Assembly: GCF_963082655.1 (NCBI RefSeq) | Contig: NC_081556.1 | Location: forward strand, 372,001 to 436,000 | Source: Stomoxys calcitrans | Taxonomy: Eukaryota; Arthropoda; Insecta; Diptera; Muscidae | Direction: 5' to 3' | Length of the DNA: 64,000 bases | Part shown: in pieces, positions 43,588-55,490 of the stretch | How positions within the stretch are numbered: position 1 is the first letter of the stretch | How the letters are laid out: each line of letters begins with the position of its first letter | Translations under genes and position numbers: made by a program | The notes under the pieces: model-generated | The model's database searches: none | Told to the model about the DNA's origin: nothing | What the model saw: only the letters and a program-made list of their open reading frames with translations

Positions 43588-44934
43588 CATATATGACCTT
43601 ATACGTAACCTTATATGTATCAATTACATATCGATGTACAATGTCTGCGCTTATCCCTCTATTAATGTCCTTGGTTAAATTTGGCTGAAAACTGAATTTT
43701 TCGATTTTACACAACATAATTATCGATAAAAAAAATGTTTTCAAAAAGAAACATGTAAATGTTTTACCAATGGCACAACGACCACCAAAAGCACCGAATT
43801 TTACGGCACACATGAAAGGCCATTCGTGTAAAACGTACCGACCATACATCATGTATGCTGGACAATACTAGTCATGTTTTATAACAGCTATGGGAATTTA
43901 ATTTTTCAATTAAAATACTTGCTTGCCCGTAAAAATTTCATTGAGGGACAGCGGGGAGATTTCTCTCACACAAAAAAATGCCAAAATGTTTCAAGTTTAA
44001 ATAACCGATAAGAAATCTTATTTTTATTGGCAAATTCGGTCATTAGTCCCAACAAACGCAAGAACCAAATTTCGTTTTGGGCATTATGAACTATCTTGGT
44101 GCTGTCAATGGGCCTATGACCAGGGATGCCAACTTAGCGCTTTTCGCACTAAATTTAATGCTTTTTAGATCTCCAGAAACGCTAAAAGGTATTACCTGGT
44201 GGCAGATGAAAAAAGGCACTAAGTGGATGCTTTTTGCATTTATAGTTAGTGCTTTTCACCCTTTTTGTATAGTTGAGGTTTCTGCTTTCGATTTTTGTCA
44301 TTGGGGATATTTAACATACTAGCCTTGTTCATTAAGTATATATATCCATAACATTTCAAAAAGAAATAGGAGAGACTTCTCTCATTTCAATGAGTGCAGT
44401 ACGATTAAAGTTTAAGCCATTAACCAGGAATCACTTTTTGTTGATTCCCAACGGAGTGCTGCTTAACGACACCTTGCCTTATATGGCTACAACACTTTTG
44501 AGAGAAAATCCACTTCTGAATGAAGGGAAAACCACAGCTGAAAATGTATTCAGAGGTTCCAACAGGGGTTTGAATTACTCGTTCTGAATTACTCAACAGA
44601 GTGATCAAAACGAAAACATTTGATAGTGACGCCCCATTATTTTGCGTCAAATCGTGCAATTGTTTTGATCTTGGATTTTTTATCTATTCCAAGAACAATT
44701 ATAATGCTAATTCACAATTTTTCGTTAAAATTGTACACCACTTTCCAAAATTTTGAAAATTGACCTCACTGCTTATGACCTCTAGTTTTATTAAAAACTT
44801 TAACCTAATCCCTTTTGTACTCACACAACATAAACAAAGTGGAACTTTCGCGCTTGTTCTTTGTTTGATCACACGTTCCTTGGATAACTAGCAAAAATAT
44901 TTCTTGCCATAACTAACAAAAATATTTCTTGCTT
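43588..44934. other. No gene seen; possible single hAT-like end
   Basis: Unassigned. CAGGGATGCCAACTTAGCGC at 44121 resembles a hAT terminus and is followed by repeated AGTGCTTTT/ATGCTTTTT words, but no matching right end was found. Confidence 0.4.
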
Positions 44935-45066
44935 CCTTTTTTATGTTGAGTCCGAATGGCATGCCGCATAGCGACCACTTGGTAGAGAAGTTTCAACATG
45001 GCAGGATAACCCACAAATGTAGCCAGCATTAGTAAACAGATAAACACGCCGGGGTTTGAACCTCTA
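44935..45066 (-). repeat. SINE-A copy (minus), partial
   Basis: On the minus strand: GAGGTTCAAACCCCGGCGTG (B-box-like GGTTCAAACCC), CTAATGCTGGCTACATTTGTG, CCATGTTGAAACTTCTCTACC and GCATGCCATTCGGACTCAAC. The body ends near 44935. Confidence 0.75.
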
Positions 45067-45169
45067 TTTTACATTACTGAAAAATTCAAAAAAAAAGAGT
45101 TCCAAAAATATTCGTAAGTGATATTTCTGGAAACCCTTTTTGTGCCTAGTAGCATTTGATGTTTTCTTT

Positions 45170-45640
45170 ATTAAAAAGAAGCCACTGAATAATACAACCT
45201 CCAAATTTCAGTCAAATTGGGAGATAGTTTTATATGGCAACTATGTCAGGTTATTTAGATCATACTAGATTTAGATCATACTAGAAAGAAAACAAAATAA
45301 CAAGCAAAAGCAAAAAAGTTCAGCCTGGCCGAATCTTGGGAACCCACCACCATGGATGCTGCAAAAAATTTATGCAAAATAAATTTAGTTGAAGGGCATA
45401 ATTTTATTCTACATACCAAACTTCTGTCAAACCGGCAAAAATTAAAGCTTCTAGGAACAGAACAAAGATGATCGAGATAACAAATGTTCAGTCGTAGCCA
45501 ATTATAGAAAGAAGAAATTTAAACCAGTAAGGAAAGGCAAAAGATGTCCGGTGCCGACTGTATAATACACAACACCTACCCTATAAATACAAAGTGGGAG
45601 CTATATCTAATTCTGAACCATTTTTGATGGACCTCGGCGG
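45170..45640. repeat. Repeat H fragments, rearranged
   Basis: TTGGGAGATAGTTTTATATG and GGCAACTATGTCAGGTTAT (45220-45260) belong to a repeat H unit. AGTTCAGCCTGGCCGAATCT with CCCACCACCATGGATGCTGC (45318-45360) is the TTCGGCC-hairpin end in reverse. ATTTTATTCTACATACCAAA (45403) recurs at 52504 beside the mariner copy. Confidence 0.55.
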
Positions 45641-46352
45641 TTGTTTTCAGATGGGTTATTAAACAATCCGTATCAAATTTCGAGCTGTTCAAACTGTAAT
45701 AACAACGTTTGACAAATGACAACATTATTGCAAACTACGCAAAATCTGACGAAGATATGTATACGAACTATATCTAAATCAGAATCTATTTCGACCAAAC
45801 GTCTTAGATATCGTGGTAGTCGTCGAAGAAAGCGTTGCGTTGGTACTAATGCGACTACAAAATAAAAGCAAGATTTAATCGAAAAATTTGCATATTTATT
45901 CCAAAATCTCTTTGTCATATTTAATTTTTCGTACGTATCACACGATGTGTACAACTTTAACAGTTGCTGTTTTTAAAATTACATATGACATGTCTTATCT
46001 TCTAATGACAGCTTAAATAATAAATACATAAGAAATTTCATCAAGATTGGACAACGGAATCGATGAATGGATTTTAATGGGTTAAACATAAAACACTCCC
46101 TCGAGCCACATAGATATTCCACGAGAGGGTGCAAACCACAAGCGATTTGCAATTTACCAGAAGAACGTAAAAGCTGAAAAATGTTTACAAGTGAATGGAC
46201 TGCTAAATACTCAGTCAACACCAAAACATGCCCGAGCACCATTGTGATGGCAGGCGGCATGGTAATGTGGTCAAAGCGAAACAACGGCGATGATCACACC
46301 GACCACAAGCCTGGGTATCCGTCCGTGTATGTGTGAGAGAGTTTTTTCGTGG
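45641..46352. other. No gene seen
   Basis: Unassigned AT-rich sequence. ORFs here lack recognisable motifs. Confidence 0.5.
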
Positions 46353-46509
46353 GTGGTATGTAGGGTTTTGCATGGGGAATTCCTGAGCCAGGAATCTCCG
46401 CGCTATTTTTGTTGACGGGAAGTTCCGGGAATTAAACTTTTCCCGGAAACTCGTGAACGAACAAACAGTGACAAAGACTTTAAAATGTAAAAAGTTTTTT
46501 TTTTTTTTA

Positions 46510-47010
46510 AATTTGTATACCCTCCGCCATAGGATGGGGGTATAGTAATTTCATCATTCTGTTTGAAACTCCTCGAAATATTCCTCAGAGACCCCATAAA
46601 AAAAAAATATTCTTAATCGTCATATCAATTCTAGCCGTGTCCATAACCTGATATAGCTGCTATATAAACCGATCTTGAATCTTGACTTCTTGAGCCACTA
46701 GAGAGCGCACTTCTTATCCGATTTGGCTGAAATTTTGCAAGAAGTGTTTTTTATGACTTCCAATAACTGTGTCAAATATGGGTTTAGTCCATTATCTGAT
46801 ATAGCTGCCATATAAACCGATCTGGGATCTTGACTTCTTGAGCATTTAGAGTTCGCAATTATTATCTGATTTGGCTGAAATTTTGTACAACGACTTCATG
46901 GTGTGAATCGGTCTATAGCGTGATACAGCTCCCATATAAACCGATCTCCCTATTTTAATTCTTGAGCCCCCAAGAGGCGCACTTTTTATTCGAATTGGTT
47001 GAAATTGAGC
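46510..47010 (+). repeat. Repeat H, 5' part, nested in hAT-like element
   Basis: Starts TTTGTATACCCTCCGCCATA with GGATGGGGGTATAG, then ATTCTGTTTGAAACTCCTCG and three units (TGATATAGCTGCTATATAAA, TTATCCGATTTGGCTGAAAT). The 3' hairpin end is absent. Confidence 0.8.
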
Positions 47011-47013
47011 GAT

Positions 47014-47300
47014 CAATGTAAGAATTCAGTCAGAACACCACCAAGTCCCCGCCTTTTTCCGCTGGGGAACAGGGTGATGAAGCTAGTTTAACTCCGTCCA
47101 TTGCTGAAACGACAAGGACTTTGAAAATAATTTGAAAGAACTTGTTGCTCTTGTGAAACGAAAACTAAACCCCAAAATCCTTCTTCAAGTTGAGCCACCA
47201 ATGTAAGAATTCAGTCAGAATACCAGAACACAGAAGTTGGATTATTTCAAAAATTTATTACTGGAACACAAGGTACCTAAGTAAGCTGGATGCCTTGGTT
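47014..47300. repeat. Duplicated LTR-like fragment
   Basis: TGTAAGAATTCAGTCAGAA occurs at 47017 and again 185 bp later at 47202, each followed by similar text (CACCA, TACCAGAACAC). The TGTAA start and the TTATTACTGGAACACAAGG that follows suggest fragments of an unrelated LTR. Very uncertain. Confidence 0.3.
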
Positions 47301-47690
47301 TAAATGCCATGCTCATAATTAATTTTCAATAATTGGTATTCTTAAGCAAATTTGAAGACAAATTTGAGTTTTTACAGTTTTATATAAATGTGAATTTCAC
47401 ATAATGGTATAAAGGTTCAGGTTTATGACACGTAAGAAGCGCATATTAACACCAAACGATCGGTTATTGAAAATAATCGTCCAAAAACAAATTCATTAGA
47501 GCATTCGAGGTTGGTCAGGTTTAATGTGATGTGTGAGGCCAAAGCCTTTTACGATTTAGTATTTCTATTTATAGAAATATCAAAACAAAAATTGCTGAAA
47601 ATTCCCGGGGAAGCGGGAAATAAAAAAATTTGTATAATCCCTTTTCCTGGGATTCTGAAAAGCCGGAAAATGCAAAACCCTAGTAGTATG

Positions 47691-48409
47691 TCATTGGCTT
47701 TGGCATATGGCATGTAATTACATGAACGCATTACTATAGCAACCCACCATTCCAAGGAAAATGGGACAAAACCATAGAGCAGGCTCGCTCAGCCGGACAC
47801 AAGAGCATTGTGTTAAGTGTAATTGGTGAACATATATCAAAATATTTAAGCAGCCGCCATGCATTGCTTGGTGGTAGTGGGTTTGACGCGTTGGTTTCCA
47901 CCCAATGTGGTAGACTAGCGCCAAAAACAACGGTCATTCAATATGGCTTAACCTTGAAAGCCCAAAGGGAGGGAAGAAGGTATTATAAGGATTCTGAAAT
48001 TGCTAAAATTAGCCACAAATTAAATCTAGAACACCTGCCGCCAACTGATGCGTACTAACCGAAAAAAAAACAAATAGCCTACGTCTCGGACGTGAACCGC
48101 CTTAGGTAAACACTTGTATATGCTATTATCAAATCAAATAAAAAAATGGGTTTTAAATTTAAATTGAAGAAAAACATACAAAAAAATCGTCTTATAAAAT
48201 TTGAGTTTATGACGCTAATAATTAAGCTACAATATTATAATAAAATAAATAAAATTTGATCAATAAGGAAACCCCTTTCTTTTAAGCTTAATATTGGGTT
48301 ATAATGGTAGCAAATGATGTTGATTGATTTTTGAGATTAAAAAAAGAAAAATGGAATATTTAGATTATATTTTCATCAAGCAATATCATTATGAACAAAG
48401 AAAAAACAA
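47691..48409. other. No gene seen
   Basis: An 82-codon plus ORF (47810-48058) shows no recognised motif; the rest is AT-rich. Confidence 0.5.
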
Positions 48410-48417
48410 GTAAAAAC

Positions 48418-48767
48418 TAGAGCTGGCAAACTATCGATAATAGCAACATTCGATATTTTCGATAGTTTTAATAATAAATATCGATAGTATCGATACTATC
48501 GTTAATTTCCCATCACCTATATTTCAAACGAAAATGAGAAGATCGATTTATGCAGAAGCAATATCAATACCATACCAAATGAAGCCAAGATTAATAAAGT
48601 CAGTTGGAAGTCATGCGCCCTCTATAGGCGCAAAGTATCAGATTGCACATTTTTGTTTAATTTTGCAAAACAATTAACTTTTGCGATAGCATCCATCGGA
48701 AAATATCAATCGATATTCAGTCAAAAAATTTAATATCGATACTGCCATCGATATTTTGCCAGCTCTA
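48418..48767 (-). mobile_element. hAT-like MITE (family M1), 350 bp, inverted copy
   Basis: Termini TAGAGCTGGCAAACTATCGA and ATCGATATTTTGCCAGCTCT. Flanking 8 bp GTAAAAAC (48410-48417) and GTAGGAAC (48768-48775), 6 of 8 identical. The interior is the reverse complement of 39992-40431 with an internal deletion of about 90 bp. Dense in TATCGATA motifs. Confidence 0.85.
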
Positions 48768-49010
48768 GTAGGAACGCGTTTAGATCGGCCCGACTGAACT
48801 TAGGATACATACCACCTCGGATATACATGTTAACCTCATTACGCGTGAAGTTCGGTTGTTCGGTGAAAAATATCCCATTAATGAAACCTTGGAAGCTATA
48901 TCGACATGTAGTCCGATCTGAACCAAATTCGCCAGGGACATCGAAGAGTCTAACACAATGCACTGTCCTAGGCTATAAAACGGGAGATTGGTCTATATGG
49001 TAGCTACATC
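48768..49010. repeat. Probable dispersed repeat fragment
   Basis: GGCCCGACTGAACTTAGGAT, CCACCTCGGATATACATGTT and GGGAGATTGGTCTATATGGT resemble repeat consensus related to repeat H but in a different order; only one copy in the window. Confidence 0.35.
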
Positions 49011-49579
49011 CAAATTAAAGGCCTGCACAACACCATTCATTGGTGACTGTTTTTGCTGAACTCTGAAGAACGAGATCCTGAAGACAGAGTAAAACGCACA
49101 AGTTGCTGTTGAGTAGCTGATAATTTTGAAAAACAACCCCCATTCAGTGCTTGGTAGTACCTTTATCTCAAATTCATCGCCGCTACAGTGAGATATGAGA
49201 AATAACTTGCTGCACACTGAGTCATGTGAAAGCGTCCCGCTGTTATTTTCAAAAGATGAACTGATCGCGCAAATCTTTGTTGTGTCTGTCTCATATAAAA
49301 AACCTACGCGTGTGTTTACCCATGATTTTTTCAAATCAAGCACGTTGACTTTGTACGAATTTCGTACTACGAAAGTCGGCGACAAGAAAAATACTTTGCC
49401 TGAAGCAAAATGTACTGTAATCTGAATTAATCTCTCTTTGGTTATATATTTAACTCAGTTCTCAATTACCTCAAACAATGTTGTATTTTTAAACCTAGAG
49501 TTCAGTTCTTGAAACACTCTATGGTTGTAAGTGTGTCTTGAAAGCAGAAATTAATGGTCTTTTGCAGACCTTTGATCCA
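49011..49579. other. No gene seen
   Basis: Antiparallel ORFs (48993-49385 minus, 49195-49425 plus) have no recognisable domain. Confidence 0.45.
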
Positions 49580-50425
49580 AATATATATTCAGGACGTCTA
49601 ATACGTACAACTCATTATACCAAAACTCTGCGAAATCGAATAATAAAAGCGCCCTTTATGGATTCTTGACGTTAAATTGGGAGAGTGGTATATACACTGC
49701 CGCTCACTTGTATAGGAAATCCCCAATTAATACACTAATCGTAATTATTGTAGTAGAAAGTGAAAGTAAAGAGGTAGTAATTTATATCACTATCTTTTAA
49801 AACTTGTCTTATTTAAAAAAATATATATTAGAAGCTATTCCCTTTTATTTAACTTAAGATAATACAACACAATAAAACAAAACAAAGTATAATACAACAT
49901 AATAAAACATAGTAATGAAGGACATAACAGAACATCCCATGCAAAATTTCAGCCAAATCAAGCAAAAATTGCGCCTTGTAATGACTCAAGAAGTCAAATC
50001 GGGAGATCTGTTTATATGGGAGCTATATCAGGTTGTTTGACCGCACTTTTCACAGTTGTTAGAAGTTTTAACAGAACATTACATGCAAAATTTCAGCCAA
50101 ATCGGGCGAAAAATGGGGGTTCCAGGGGCTTAAGTAGTCAAATCAGGAGATCGGTTTCAGCCAAATCGGACAAAAAACGCGGCTTCCAGGGACTCAAGAA
50201 GTCAAATCGGTACATTGATTTATATGGCAGCTACATCAATTTGAAGGCCAATTTGAACCGTACTTGGCATAGTTGTTAAAAGTCATAACAGAACACTACT
50301 TGCGAACTTTCAGCCAAATTTCGTCTTCTAGGGGCTCAAGAAGTCAAATCTGGAGATCGCTTTATATGGGAGCTAAATCTAAATCTGAGCCGATATGGCC
50401 CAACGACCTACTTCAATAAAAAATA
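49580..50425 (-). repeat. Repeat H units (minus orientation)
   Basis: Five or more units with TTTATATGGGAGCTATATCA, AATTTCAGCCAAATC and GACTCAAGAAGTCAAATCGG, ending CCGATATGGCCCAACGACCT. Interrupted at 49710-49920 by AATACAACA-rich sequence. Confidence 0.75.
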
Positions 50426-50519
50426 TCTGTGCATAATTTCAAGCGTTGCAAAAGGGCCAATGTTAAAATGATCACACAAAAAATCAATTGCCGGGAAATC
50501 GTTAAAAAATTGCGACTTA

Positions 50520-50800
50520 AGGCGCATAACGGTCAAACTTATTAGTCGAAATCTTAAGCAGTCTTCCATATAAACCGATCTATCGATTTGACGTCTTGAG
50601 CCTCTAGATGGCGCTATTATTGTCCAATTAGGATGATGTTTTTTAACCTGGTAGTTTTTACGACTTCTAACAGTCATGACAAGTATGGTCCATAACATAA
50701 AGCTTCCATTTATTTATAAAAAAATGCATTGAAAGAACTTTACAATGGGATCCAAGGAGGTTGGTTTATAAGATTCGGCCTGGCCGTACTTAACACGCTT
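50520..50800 (+). repeat. Repeat H, 3' part
   Basis: TCTTCCATATAAACCGATCT and TTGACGTCTTGAGCCTCTAG, ending AGATTCGGCCTGGCCGTACT with TTAACACGCTTTTACTT, the terminal palindrome (TTCGGCC/GGCCGTA with one change). Confidence 0.75.
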
Positions 50801-51339
50801 TTACTTATTTTTCGTAAAGTCCAGAACTTTTTCCCCCATTCATTTGTTACCTAAATTTGCAAATTAATAACCGTTCAAATTCTAATTAAAGTTCAATTTG
50901 AAATAAGGCAACACTCAATTCTCAATAGATTTCTGGAGTAGAATTTAAACAAATTCATCTGTATGAGGGAAAATATTATTATTGCTAATACGCAACGTTG
51001 AACGAATTGTTTACACCCGAAGAAAAATGTACCATGGGTTAAGGCAACACCTTCATTTAAATGAAAGCCTAAACCCAAACTTTCATAGATGGTGTAGAAT
51101 GTCGTAGTTATAATGGAAAAGATGAAGTAATTTTTCGATAACAATTTTACAAATCTCGAGATCTCAGAGTAAAGATTGAAACAATTTTTTTACAAAACTC
51201 ACAAAATATAGAGTTACGACTCCGGTCGCTCTGATTTTGCCAATTTGTGTGTACCGAGTTTAATGAAATTATTTGGTGTCAAATAACCTGGAGGAACGCC
51301 CCACCCACAAAACCAAACTTAATACGAGGCTTGATAAAA
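50801..51339. other. No gene seen
   Basis: AT-rich unassigned sequence. Confidence 0.5.
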
Positions 51340-51700
51340 AATAACCGTTGTTTTATATTTTTTCCAAAAATTGTTAATTTATTCATCAATAACTATTTTG
51401 TACCCTTAAAGTAATACTAACATCGTATTTCCGCTTGTAACTCATCGAAGTAATTATCGAAGACCGAACAAAGTCAGATCACAAAATAGCCATTTTTTAT
51501 TCTTCTTCAAAAAATATTTATTGAAACGAGATAGCTATTGATGCATAAAATAACCATCTTGTTCCCTTCAAAGTAATTCATCTCAGATATTTTTCCAATT
51601 TTTCCAATCCTCGAAACACTTCTGAAACGCGTTTTTTGGTTACACAAAACTTAATACAGTTTTTTTGTTCCATTTTTTCGAATAGTAAAAAATCGAGGAG
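51340..51700 (-). pseudogene. Possible mariner-like C-terminal remnant
   Basis: On the minus strand the words FQKCFEDWK and EGNKMVILC (around 51540-51640) resemble the last segment of mariner transposases (F-C-QW then Y-EG-). Repeated ATTTTTTCCAAAAATTGTTA/AAAATATTTATTG blocks flank it. Weak by-eye match with several frame breaks. Confidence 0.3.
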
Positions 51701-51884
51701 CACACCAATACACGACTGACCTTTTTATTTGTCAAAAACAAACTGACATTCCAAAATAGTTGATATTACCAACATATAATGGAAGATTTTTTGGCTATTG
51801 TCATTTTGGCAACACTGGATTAAACAGCTCACGTACGTTTCGTGTTTTGTTTCAAACATCTTCAGTTTGGTCTATAATTTAACC

Positions 51885-52505
51885 ATGAATCGTCTTACAA
51901 ACGAATAACGCTTGCAAATTATTGAATTTTATTATCAAAAGTGCGTGCTCTGTTAAGAAAGTTCATCGCACCCTTTTTCCATTCTATCGACGAAGCTCAT
52001 TTTTGGCTCAATGGGTACGTAAATAAGTAGAATTGCCGATTTTGGAGTGAAGATCAGCCAGAAGCTTTGCAAGAGCTACCAATGCATCCAGAAAAGGTCA
52101 CAGTTTGGCACGGTTTATGGCCTGGTGGCATCATTGGACCGTACTTCTTCAAAGATTATGCGAATCGTAACGTAACTGTGAATGGTGAGATTATATCCAA
52201 TTTTTTTTTTTTGCCTAAATTGCAAGAGCTTGACTTGAATAATATGTGGTTTCAACAAAACGCTGCCATTTAACGCATTTGGATTATTTTTTGTGGGTCT
52301 ATGTTAACGCTCATGTCTATACAGACAAGCCCGCTTCACTTGGCGCATTGGAAGACAACATTGAAGCATTTCTTAGACAATTTGCCTTAATTGACGCATT
52401 GGAAGACAACATTGAAGAATTTATTCGTAAGATACCGGCCGAAATGTTGGAAAGAGCACGCCAAAATTGGACTAAGCGGATGGACGATTTCATAAATGGC
52501 ATAAT
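51885..52505 (+). pseudogene. Tc1/mariner transposase pseudogene, internally deleted
   Basis: Starts MNRLTNE, then an in-frame TAA, RLQIIEFYYQK (N-terminal helix-turn-helix), then a deletion that fuses the start directly to IDEAHFWLNG (first catalytic Asp region). It continues through another stop (TAG), NCRFWSEDQPEALQELPMHP, KVTVWHGLWPGG, NRNVTVNGEI and MWFQQN, where the second catalytic Asp is Asn. A second deletion leads to LDYFLWVYVNAHVYTDKPAS. Near the C-terminus DALEDNIE is tandemly duplicated (two ALEDNIE copies about 23 residues apart), then IPAEMLERARQNWTKRMDDF. Same subfamily as 6722-7330. No inverted repeats were found. Inactive. Confidence 0.9.
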
Positions 52506-52554
52506 TTTATTCTACGTACCAAACTTTTGTCAAATCAGCAAAAATTAAAGCTTC

Positions 52555-53250
52555 TAGGAACCGAATTGAGAGACCGCTTTATATGGGAGCTACACCAGGT
52601 TGTAGACCGATTTGGACCGAACTTGGCACAGATGTTGCGAGTCATAACGCAACATCAAGTGCAAAATTTCAGCCAAATCGAACAAAAATTTTGACTTGTA
52701 TGGGCTCAAGAAGTTGAATCGGTTTACAATATATGGGAGCTATATCAGGTTATAGAACGATTTGGACCGTACTTGGCACAGTAGTTAGAAGTCATAGGAG
52801 AACATTATGTAAAAGATTTCAGTCAAAGTCGACAACAATTGCGGCTTGTAAGGACTTAAGAAGCCAAATGGGGAGATCGGTTGCTATATCAGGATTTGGA
52901 CCGTACTTGTCACAGTTATTGGAAGTTACAACAATTGCGGCTACCAGGGGCTTAAAAAATCAAATCGGGAGATCGGTTCATATGGGGGCTATACCCAAAT
53001 CTGAACCGATATGGCACATTTGCAATCCCCAACGACCTACATCAAAAAGAAGTATCTGTGCCAGATTTTAAGCGGCTAAGCGGCTCGACCGCTATCGCGA
53101 TTTCGACGGAAGGACATGGCTAAATCGCCTCAGAACGTCGAGACGATCAAGAATATATATACTTTTGGGGTCTTGGATGAATATTTCGAGGTGTTACAAA
53201 CGCAATGACTAGATTAGTGTACCCCATCCTATAGTGGTGGGTATAAAAAT
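52555..53250 (-). repeat. Repeat H copy (minus orientation)
   Basis: Units with TTTATATGGGAGCTACACCA, TTCAGCCAAATCGAACAAAA and AACCGATATGGCACATTTGC, then GGACATGGCTAAATCG, GAATATTTCGAGGTGTTACA, and the hairpin end TGTACCCCATCCTATAGTGG with GGGTATAAAAATA. The TTCGGCC end is missing, joined to the mariner remnant. Confidence 0.8.
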
Positions 53251-55367
53251 ACGAAAATCGTACATACGTAATTCACCAAATTTGAAAATAACGATTATTT
53301 TTTGATTATTCTTTCTACTCTATATAGCGATGACTTAATTTAAAAGGAGCCTAACTCGATTGTTGATGGGCAAAATTTGTTGTTGTTGTTTTTTGAGGCA
53401 AGATGCATCTGACATTAGTCTTCCAGTGTTAGCACAACACGTCGTTTTGGAAAAAATTTATCTGGGCCCTTTTTTATATTAAGTCATCGATATGTACCCT
53501 TAAAAAAAGATAAGATAATATGCAAAATTTTTCAACAGAAAATGTTTAAGCAAAAAATTACTACTGTCCAATTTTTAACAGATTTTCTATTGTTACAGCA
53601 AATTTTTTTTTTATTTTTTTAATAGCAAATTTCTCTGAGTGTAATGAATATACCCAAAAACATAAGCAAACAATTACTACTGTCCGATTTTCAACAGATT
53701 TTCTATTGTTACAGCAAACTTTTTTGATGTTTTTACTAACAAATGTCTCTGAGTGTAATGAATATACCCAATACTTGAACGTTCTACTCTGTTTATTTGC
53801 AAACTCTTTTCTCCGAGTGCTTTTATGACTTGAGTTTATGTGCGATGTTATTAGAAACAAACACACTCTTAAACATTTTCCATTGCCCTTCTCAGCTTGG
53901 TGACATTAGAACGAGGGACATTTTGTTTTATTTTTTAACGGTTGCTTTGGGTCTGGCAACTTGAGTGCCTTCAGCATTTGAGACTTCTTGTTCTTGTTAC
54001 GTTTGTTTTCGATGCTGCTGTTGTTGTTGCTGTTGGTTTAACAAACTTAACCTTTGGATTACAGGTCGTTAGAGAAAAGTAAGACAATAATAAAATTGAA
54101 TGCAAGCAATTGAAAATAATTTTATAGAACTATTACAAAGAGAAGAAAACAATGAGCGGTGTAGCACTTCAGTAAATCGATACCTGGAGTATTTCATAAT
54201 TGGTTGAGGGGGTTGAAAACCTATTCAATTATGATAAGAAGCGTTACATTCAAATTGGTAAAGATCATATTTTTTTGGTTACAAAACCAAATAATTTCTG
54301 AATATAAGAATAATGGGTAGTGCATAGCATCATTGGCTCTGCATATCATATTCCACGTTGAATCTTTTTTTAAAATATGTATAATCATAAGTCTGGTCAG
54401 CTTAACCGCCTTAATGAGCTTTGTCTTGAGTTTATGCTCTAGTGTCACACTTGGTATTGCCTTCAGTATCCCCATTGAAAATCTGCTAACCCTCGCAATA
54501 TTCCAATCAAGGAGCTTTCCTCAACCAGTTCAATTGTGGACAAGACAAGCAGCTCCCTGGCATAATGTAACAATGCGTTAACTGACATTTCCGACCTTCG
54601 GGCATGCCAAGGAAACATATTTTCTTCTTGGCTCATTTTTTCTCAAGAGAAGAAAGTTGTTTGTGGCAAAAGTTCTCCTCTTAAATGCCCAACAAATGGT
54701 GAATCCTGAGCAACAGAGTAAATAAAAAATCCTCCTTTCAGTGGTGCGGGAAATTTAGTTGCCCTTGGATCCCTGCAATGACAGGCCACTATTCGCTAGC
54801 TTAAGTAAGGCATCGTCTTTGGCAATGCGAGAGCAAAAAAAGGACGAGCTACTAAGAAACATGAATGGAAAGAAAGTCTTCTCTTTTTTTTAAATCCAAC
54901 TAACTGAAAATGTTTGGGAATACCATGATGATAGATTTTGATGCTGTGTTGAAGAATCTCAAATGCTGGCTGGTTGTTGAGGGGAGAAAGGGACTTACTC
55001 GAATAGGTTTACACAGAACATTCTTTGTGAAGTTCCTGGGACTGGGGTTGTGTGTTGTCGGGGCAGGCGGAATACGGAATACTACATTCAAATAAGGTCT
55101 TATTTAAAGTGTACATAAACATGTATTAAGGATAACTATGACTATGACTATGACTATGCCAAAAGATGTGCAGGACGACGATGATGAATGGAATGAAAGG
55201 AGCACAAACAAGTGCATGAATGCTTGAAAATATGAATATTTTTCAAATGAAACTCATTTCTGTAATGAAATTAAAATGACAACAAAATGTTTAAATATTT
55301 ATGGGCTTCGTGCGATGTGCGAGCCAAACATTGAGTTAAATCTTAAGACAAGATGCAAGCCCAAAGG
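53251..55367. other. No gene seen; 116-bp tandem duplication
   Basis: A tandem duplication of about 116 bp covers 53551-53782 (both copies contain CAGATTTTCTATTGTTACAG and CTCTGAGTGTAATGAATATA). A TTGTTGTTGCTGTTGG patch lies at 54018-54034. No recognisable gene. Confidence 0.5.
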
Positions 55368-55490
55368 TAGCTGAGTCGGCAGCGAGCTTGATCGCCACCA
55401 AAGGCTTTAGTCTGTCGCTGCTGAGGTATCACAATGGACAAAGATTAGGACTAAGTGCGTCTAATTGTAGGCTGTCACCATAATCTCAGC
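55368..55490 (+). repeat. SINE-B copy, partial
   Basis: GGTAGCTGAGTCGGCAGCGA contains a perfect Pol III A-box (TAGCTGAGTCGG). Then AGTCTGTCGCTGCTGAGG and the body TATCACAATGGACAAAGATT, GACTAAGTGCGTCTAATTG. The B-box is not preserved. The body is shared with 63345-63500. Confidence 0.65.

Larger units (their letters stand above)
46361..47682. mobile_element. hAT-like non-autonomous element with nested repeats, 1322 bp
   Basis: Termini TAGGGTTTTGCAT (46361) and ATGCAAAACCCTA (ending 47682) are perfect 13-bp inverted repeats. Flanking 8-bp duplication GTGGTATG (46353-46360) and GTAGTATG (47683-47690), one mismatch. The interior holds a truncated repeat H copy (46510-47010) and a duplicated LTR-like segment (47014-47300). 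No transposase. Confidence 0.8.

Noticed and set aside
44121..44330. Complete hAT-like element starting CAGGGATGCC
   Set aside because: No matching right terminus or target duplication was found within the neighbouring sequence.
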